Shown: positions 6,985-9,902 of the stretch, one piece after another | Layout: the number at the start of each line of letters is the position of its first letter | How positions within the stretch are numbered: the stretch's first letter is position 1 | DNA from: Bacteroidales bacterium | GTDB lineage: Bacteria > Bacteroidota > Bacteroidia > Bacteroidales > VadinHA17 | Direction of reading: 5' to 3' | DNA length: 9,902 bases | Assembly (NCBI GenBank): GCA_003518245.1 | Contig: DOZA01000152.1 | Coordinates: 1 to 9,902, forward strand | Translations under genes and position numbers: made by a program | The notes under the pieces: generated by a model | Databases searched by the model: none | The model's input: only the letters and a program-made list of their open reading frames with translations | Told to the model about the DNA's origin: nothing

Positions 6985-7753
6985 CAATATATTCCTCTTC
7001 ATCCTGATATTCCAGTATGGGTTCTTTCCGTGATTCAATATACTTTCTTATCTCCTTGTTTATTTCCTTACTACCAATAATTATGCCATCTGAATTATCA
7101 ATGGCCAATTTAGAAATATTAAAAAAATCAGCTCTACCGCGAAAGTCAATATATTTCCTGTCTATCCCGTCCGCAACCAGTTTATCATTGAACGACTTTC
7201 TAAACGGTTTTTTAAAATCATTATTGTATACTGAGTAGATAATCTTTAAGTCGGCAAACAGCGGATCATCATAATAAACCTTACGCAAATAAAGTGGCAC
7301 AAGTGCAGACATCCATCCATGACAATGTACTATATCAGGTGTCCATCTTAGTTTCTTGACTGTTTCGAGTGCTCCCCTTGCAAAAAATATTGTCCGCTCA
7401 TCATTATCAGAAAATTCTTCTCCCTTGCTATCTCTTACTACCTGCTTACGCTGAAAATAATCTTCGTTATCGATAAAGTAAACCTGCATCCTGGCAGCCT
7501 GTATGCTGGCAACTTTGATAATAAGTGGATGATCAGTGTCATCAATTATTAAATTCATTCCCGATAAACGTATAACCTCATGCAACTGGTTACGACGTTC
7601 ATTGATGCAACCATACCGGGGCATAAATGTCCTTATCTCCTTCCCTCTTTCCTGGATACCCTGAGGCAAATATCTGCTGATACTCGAAATCTCTGATTCT
7701 GTCAAATAAGGGGTGATCTCCTGTGAAACGAATAATACTTTTTTGTTATCCAT
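6950..7753 (-). CDS. Short GT5-like protein ('glycogen/starch synthase' N-terminal domain only), probably not a canonical synthase
   Basis: A 267-residue protein resembling only the N-terminal Rossmann domain of GlgA (full length about 480). It shows KKVLFVSQEITPYL (4-17), FMPRYG (43-48), the IVHCHGWMSALVPLYLR segment (141-157, compare HxHDWH in GlgA) and a C-terminal helix-rich part like the GlgA region before the domain hinge (SKLAIDNSDGIIIGS). Where GlgA has the KTGGLADV loop binding ADP-glucose, this has TESEISSI (18-25), losing the Lys and both Gly. The whole C-terminal GT-B domain, with its nucleotide-sugar site, is absent and the stop is clean. Proteins of this size labelled glycogen synthase are, as I recall, common in Bacteroidales, so this is a family state and not a fresh truncation. 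I chose ATG 7753 because it places the start right before the first strand; an ATG at 7798 would add a 15-residue extension over the promoter region. Confidence 0.85.
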   Translation of the reverse strand: MDNKKVLFVSQEITPYLTESEISSISRYLPQGIQERGKEIRTFMPRYGCINERRNQLHEVIRLSGMNLIIDDTDHPLIIKVASIQAARMQVYFIDNEDYFQRKQVVRDSKGEEFSDNDERTIFFARGALETVKKLRWTPDIVHCHGWMSALVPLYLRKVYYDDPLFADLKIIYSVYNNDFKKPFRKSFNDKLVADGIDRKYIDFRGRADFFNISKLAIDNSDGIIIGSKEINKEIRKYIESRKEPILEYQDEEEYIDAYNEFYDKIV

Positions 7754-7775
7754 CGGACCTAATAATAACAGAATA

Positions 7776-7783
7776 CAAAGATA
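7776..7783 (-). promoter_or_regulatory. Candidate -7 box for the GT5-like/DUF4270 unit
   Basis: Read on the - strand the sequence is TATCTTTG, matching the Bacteroidota TAnnTTTG consensus, 22 bases before the chosen ATG at 7753. A second overlapping match (TATTTTTG) lies at 7785-7792. No good TTTG is visible at the -33 position for either, so the assignment rests on one element and position. Confidence 0.4.
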
Positions 7784-7860
7784 ACAAAAATAATCCAATC
7801 CCTGAATTTTTAAGCCAGCATATTGATATAAAGATGATTAGCATTCTGGGCAATTTTAAC

Positions 7861-7868
7861 TAAATTTG
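7861..7868 (+). promoter_or_regulatory. Candidate -7 box of the panC promoter
   Basis: TAAATTTG is an exact TAnnTTTG match 27 bases before the panC ATG. Nineteen bases upstream of it, TTAG (7838-7841) is a weak stand-in for the -33 TTTG. Transcription would start near 7875, giving a leader of about 20 bases. The box is also the left arm of a perfect inverted repeat. Confidence 0.5.
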
Positions 7869-7886
7869 CCTGCCAGGTCAAATTTA
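7861..7886. repeat. Perfect 8-bp inverted repeat over the panC promoter box
   Basis: TAAATTTG (7861-7868) and CAAATTTA (7879-7886) are exact reverse complements, 10 bases apart. Because the arm is itself a TAnnTTTG box, the element gives a -7-like sequence facing inward on each strand. It could be a regulator binding site centred just before the expected panC transcription start, two face-to-face promoters, or a chance AT-rich dyad. Confidence 0.5.
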
Positions 7887-7895
7887 AACCAGTTT

Positions 7896-8750
7896 ATGAA
7901 ACAGATAGGCACTTCATCAGCTCTGAAAAATCAACTGGAGATGATCAGGGGAAAAAGCACAGGGCTGGTCCCGACAATGGGAGCCCTGCATGCCGGCCAC
8001 ATATTACTAGTTGAAAAATCAGTTGGTGATAATGATATAACAATAGTCAGCATATTTGTTAATCCCACCCAGTTTAACGATAAACGCGACCTTGAAAAGT
8101 ATCCCCGTACCTTAAACAGTGACCTTGAAATACTTTCTGAGATGCTGGGAAAGGATGATATGGTGTTCACTCCTGCTGCTGATGATATCTATAATAATGA
8201 AAAAATACCAGGTATAGATCTCGGGCACCTGGATAAAATAATGGAAGGTGAGCATCGGCCTGGTCATTTTATGGGCGTAGTGAGAATCGTAAATATACTA
8301 TTTGAACTGTGTCTGCCCCAAAGGGCTTATTTCGGACGTAAAGATTTCCAGCAACTGGCTGTAATAAAAAGCCTGGTTAAACAATCAGGCATTAAAACCA
8401 ATATTATTGAATGCCCTATTGTCAGGGAAGCAAACGGTCTGGCAATGAGCTCAAGGAACAGCAGGCTGTTACCTGAAATGCGGGAAAAAGCCGGAATTAT
8501 ATACAGGACACTGGAGAAATACCGGGAACAGGCCCTTACTGTTGATATCACAGCATTGAAAAATAATATCATAACAGAAATAAACGCTCAAAAAGGATTT
8601 AAGGTTGAATACTTTGAAATTGTTGATGATATTGAACTAAAACCACTGGTTTCTGTAACTGATATAAACAATGAAAGCCATTATACCGGGTGTATAGCAG
8701 TATACGCGGGTGAAGTGCGGCTGATCGATAATATTAAGTTTTCTTTCTAG
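7896..8750 (+). CDS. panC: Pantothenate synthetase (pantoate--beta-alanine ligase) PanC
   Basis: A 284-residue enzyme of normal length in the HIGH-type nucleotidyltransferase superfamily. PTMGALHAGH (26-35) carries the HxGH nucleotide-binding signature; VSIFVNPTQF, a YPRT segment, GHFMGVVRIVNILF, AYFGRKDFQQ and the MSSRN motif (KMSKS counterpart) follow in the family order. It joins pantoate to beta-alanine using ATP, through pantoyl-adenylate, to form pantothenate in the cytoplasm. I use the ATG at 7896: it places the start about 25 residues before the PTMG motif, as in other PanC proteins. The upstream in-frame TTG (7866) lies inside the promoter box and inverted repeat and is unlikely. The gene is divergent from the GT5-like gene and 48 bases upstream of panD, whose product makes its beta-alanine substrate. 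Confidence 0.97.
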   Translation: MKQIGTSSALKNQLEMIRGKSTGLVPTMGALHAGHILLVEKSVGDNDITIVSIFVNPTQFNDKRDLEKYPRTLNSDLEILSEMLGKDDMVFTPAADDIYNNEKIPGIDLGHLDKIMEGEHRPGHFMGVVRIVNILFELCLPQRAYFGRKDFQQLAVIKSLVKQSGIKTNIIECPIVREANGLAMSSRNSRLLPEMREKAGIIYRTLEKYREQALTVDITALKNNIITEINAQKGFKVEYFEIVDDIELKPLVSVTDINNESHYTGCIAVYAGEVRLIDNIKFSF

Positions 8751-8765
8751 TTTACAAAAGGTTGA

Positions 8766-8782
8766 TTACATTTGTAATGTAA
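8766..8782. repeat. 17-bp perfect dyad over the panD promoter box
   Basis: TTACATT (8766-8772) and AATGTAA (8776-8782) are exact reverse complements around a TGT centre. The dyad covers the TAnnTTTG box at 8767-8774 and ends 16 bases before the panD start. Its size and symmetry suit a dimeric repressor operator, though AT-rich intergenic DNA produces some such dyads by chance. No T-run follows, so it is not a typical panC terminator. Confidence 0.5.
8767..8774 (+). promoter_or_regulatory. Candidate -7 box of a separate panD promoter
   Basis: TACATTTG is an exact TAnnTTTG match, and TTTC (8744-8747) sits 19 bases upstream where TTTG of the -33 element is expected. The start of transcription would be near 8781, giving a leader under 20 bases. 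It suggests that panD can be transcribed independently of panC. Confidence 0.5.
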
Positions 8783-8798
8783 ATAACATAATGCAGTC

Positions 8799-9149
8799 AT
8801 GTTAATCGAAGTAGTGAAATCTAAAATTCACAAAGTCAAGGTTACGGAAGCAAACCTTCAGTACGTTGGAAGTATTACCATCGATGAAGACCTGATGGAG
8901 GCTGCTGATATCCTGGAAAATGAAAAAGTACAGGTAGTTAATATAAATAATGGTGAGAGGCTTGAAACATATGTGATAAAAGGAGAACGCGGATCAGGTG
9001 ACGTATGCCTTAACGGACCGGCAGCAAGAAAGGCAGCTGTCGGAGATATAATAATCATTGTCTCCTATGCTTCTATCGACTATGATGAAGCCAAAACATT
9101 CAAGCCGAAACTTATCTTTCCCGATACCGATACAAACAAACCAGTCTGA
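8799..9149 (+). CDS. panD: Aspartate 1-decarboxylase PanD (pyruvoyl enzyme precursor)
   Basis: A 116-residue proenzyme of usual length. KSKIH (7-11) includes the conserved Lys9. YVGS (22-25) gives the Gly24-Ser25 self-cleavage site, which produces the pyruvoyl group on the alpha chain. [11 protein letters not shown] (50-60) includes Arg54, Thr57 and Tyr58, and GERGSG and NGPAAR follow. The enzyme decarboxylates L-aspartate to beta-alanine, which PanC uses in the cytoplasm. All residues I know to be required are present, so it should be active. Maturation in many bacteria is autocatalytic or helped by PanM/PanZ; neither is visible here. The C-terminal tail (about 100-116) is slightly extended and variable. 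The gene has its own candidate promoter and is followed after 2 bases by a membrane-protein frame. Confidence 0.97.
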   Translation: MLIEVVKSKIHKVKVTEANLQYVGSITIDEDLMEAADILENEKVQVVNINNGERLETYVIKGERGSGDVCLNGPAARKAAVGDIIIIVSYASIDYDEAKTFKPKLIFPDTDTNKPV

Positions 9150-9151
9150 TC

Positions 9152-9902
9152 TTGAAGTATAGAATTAAGCAGATAATTAAACTGAGCTTCTTTATCTGCC
9201 TCAGCGTGACACTCTTATTCCTGGCCTTCAGAAAAATTGATCCCGGCGATGTTCTAGGTGAATTGAAACATGCAAATTATACATGGGTCCTGATAGCATT
9301 TCTTGCTTCTGTTCTTGCTTTTATCAGCAGGGCCAGACGATGGATATTACTCATAAAACCCCTTGGTTATAATCCCGGACTTAAGTCAGCATATCATGCC
9401 CTGATGACAGGTTACCTTTTCAACTTCGCAGCACCACGGCTGGGAGAGCTCACCAGATGCGTGGCCCTGGGCAGGAAAGAAAAGATACCTGTTGACAACC
9501 TGTTCGGAACAGTGATTGCCGAAAGAGCTTTCGACCTGGTAAGTATGATCATTATTATGTTTATAATGGTACTTGGTCGCGGTTATCTTATGGACTCGTT
9601 CCTGAGGGAAAACGTGTTTCAACCTATTGGTGAGAAGATCTCTTCCGTCTTTGGATTCTCATCAGTTTTTGTAATCATACTCATACTTTTTCTCCTGGGA
9701 ATATTTCTAATGCTGATCAAATACAAGGAAAGATTAATGAAAATAAAAGCTTTCGCCAGGATAGGTGATATAATGAAAGGTATCTTAAATGGTTTGAAAA
9801 GCTTTATCAAAATGAAGAATAAACTGGAGTTTATTTTTCATACAATCATTATCTGGTCATTTTATATTGTAATGACCTGGGTGATATTCTATGCTTTGCC
9901 AT
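9152..9902 (+). CDS. Flippase-like integral membrane protein (lysylphosphatidylglycerol synthase TM family), 3' end cut off
   Basis: An open frame of 250 codons runs to the window end with no stop. Hydrophobic segments lie at about residues 11-27, 43-58, 82-97, 120-141, 171-190 and 229-248. The sequence NFAAPRLGELTRCVAL (91-106), resembling the N-x-x-x-P-x-R-x-GE-x-x-R signature, and IAERAFDL (122-129) are hallmarks of the LPG_synthase_TM/TIGR00374 (YbhN-like) family. Characterised relatives include the membrane domain of MprF; most bacterial members are uncharacterised, and a lipid-linked transport role is possible but unproven. No ATG precedes the first segment, so translation probably begins at TTG 9152, two bases after the panD stop and without a Shine-Dalgarno sequence. 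MKYRIKQIIKLSFF is a plausible N-terminus. A family length of about 320-340 residues means roughly a quarter is missing. Confidence 0.85.
   Translation, partial: MKYRIKQIIKLSFFICLSVTLLFLAFRKIDPGDVLGELKHANYTWVLIAFLASVLAFISRARRWILLIKPLGYNPGLKSAYHALMTGYLFNFAAPRLGELTRCVALGRKEKIPVDNLFGTVIAERAFDLVSMIIIMFIMVLGRGYLMDSFLRENVFQPIGEKISSVFGFSSVFVIILILFLLGIFLMLIKYKERLMKIKAFARIGDIMKGILNGLKSFIKMKNKLEFIFHTIIIWSFYIVMTWVIFYALP

Noticed and set aside
6725..7033. + strand open frame of 102 codons opposite the DUF4270 signal region
   Set aside because: Its translation mirrors a hydrophobic signal sequence and an overlap of two well-supported - strand genes; no family resemblance or promoter is seen.
6985..7038. 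Longer DUF4270 frame starting at 7038
   Set aside because: It would overlap the upstream gene by 89 bases and lengthen an already long pre-signal region; the ATG at 6984 has a Shine-Dalgarno-like AGAGGA at good spacing.
7754..7798. ATG at 7798 as the start of the GT5-like protein
   Set aside because: The added 15 residues are hydrophobic, do not resemble the family, and would cover the candidate promoter boxes; ATG 7753 starts right before the first Rossmann strand.
7866..7895. TTG at 7866 as the panC start, adding 10 residues
   Set aside because: It sits inside the TAnnTTTG box and inverted repeat, and the ATG at 7896 gives the normal PanC N-terminus.
8751..8798. Intrinsic terminator or riboswitch between panC and panD
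   Set aside because: The dyad is AT-rich, lacks a following T-run, and 48 bases is too short for a known riboswitch; a promoter/operator reading fits better.

Overview
The window looks like a chromosomal stretch from a member of the Bacteroidota, probably Bacteroidales-like. The reasons are the DUF4270 lipoprotein (a family I know only from this phylum), the short 'glycogen synthase' next to panC and panD, the TAnnTTTG promoter boxes of the Bacteroidota sigma-A type, and the near absence of Shine-Dalgarno sequences. Base composition is fairly AT-rich by eye. No tRNA, rRNA, CRISPR array, insertion sequence or phage gene was found. No stretch over 300 bases lacks a gene.

Positions 1-5616 (all + strand) are part of a surface-polysaccharide nucleotide-sugar operon. 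In order it holds the C-terminal part of a WbpE-type PLP aminotransferase, a WbpD-type N-acetyltransferase, a WlbA/WbpB-type UDP-GlcNAcA 3-dehydrogenase, a TviB/WbpO-type UDP-HexNAc 6-dehydrogenase, GalE and RfbB (dTDP-glucose 4,6-dehydratase). The gaps are 0 to 24 bases. The first four enzymes form a complete route UDP-GlcNAc -> UDP-GlcNAcA -> 3-keto -> 3-amino -> UDP-GlcNAc3NAcA, a diacetamido uronic acid donor for LPS O-antigen or capsule. No 2-epimerase (WbpI type), glycosyltransferase, Wzx or Wzy lies in the window, so the cluster continues upstream.

Positions 5638-7753 (- strand) converge on that operon with only 21 bases between them. They hold a two-gene unit: a shortened GT5-like protein that lacks both the ADP-glucose-binding KTGG motif and the C-terminal GT-B half, and an overlapping DUF4270 lipoprotein.

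Positions 7896-9902 (+ strand), divergent from that unit, hold panC, panD and a partial flippase-like membrane protein (lysylphosphatidylglycerol synthase TM family). PanC and PanD supply pantothenate for coenzyme A. A TAnnTTTG box precedes both panC and panD, and each box lies inside a perfect inverted repeat. This is the most interesting non-coding signal here. Overall the window is mostly recognisable housekeeping and polysaccharide genes. The less explained parts are the degenerate GT5-like/DUF4270 pair and the two promoter dyads.
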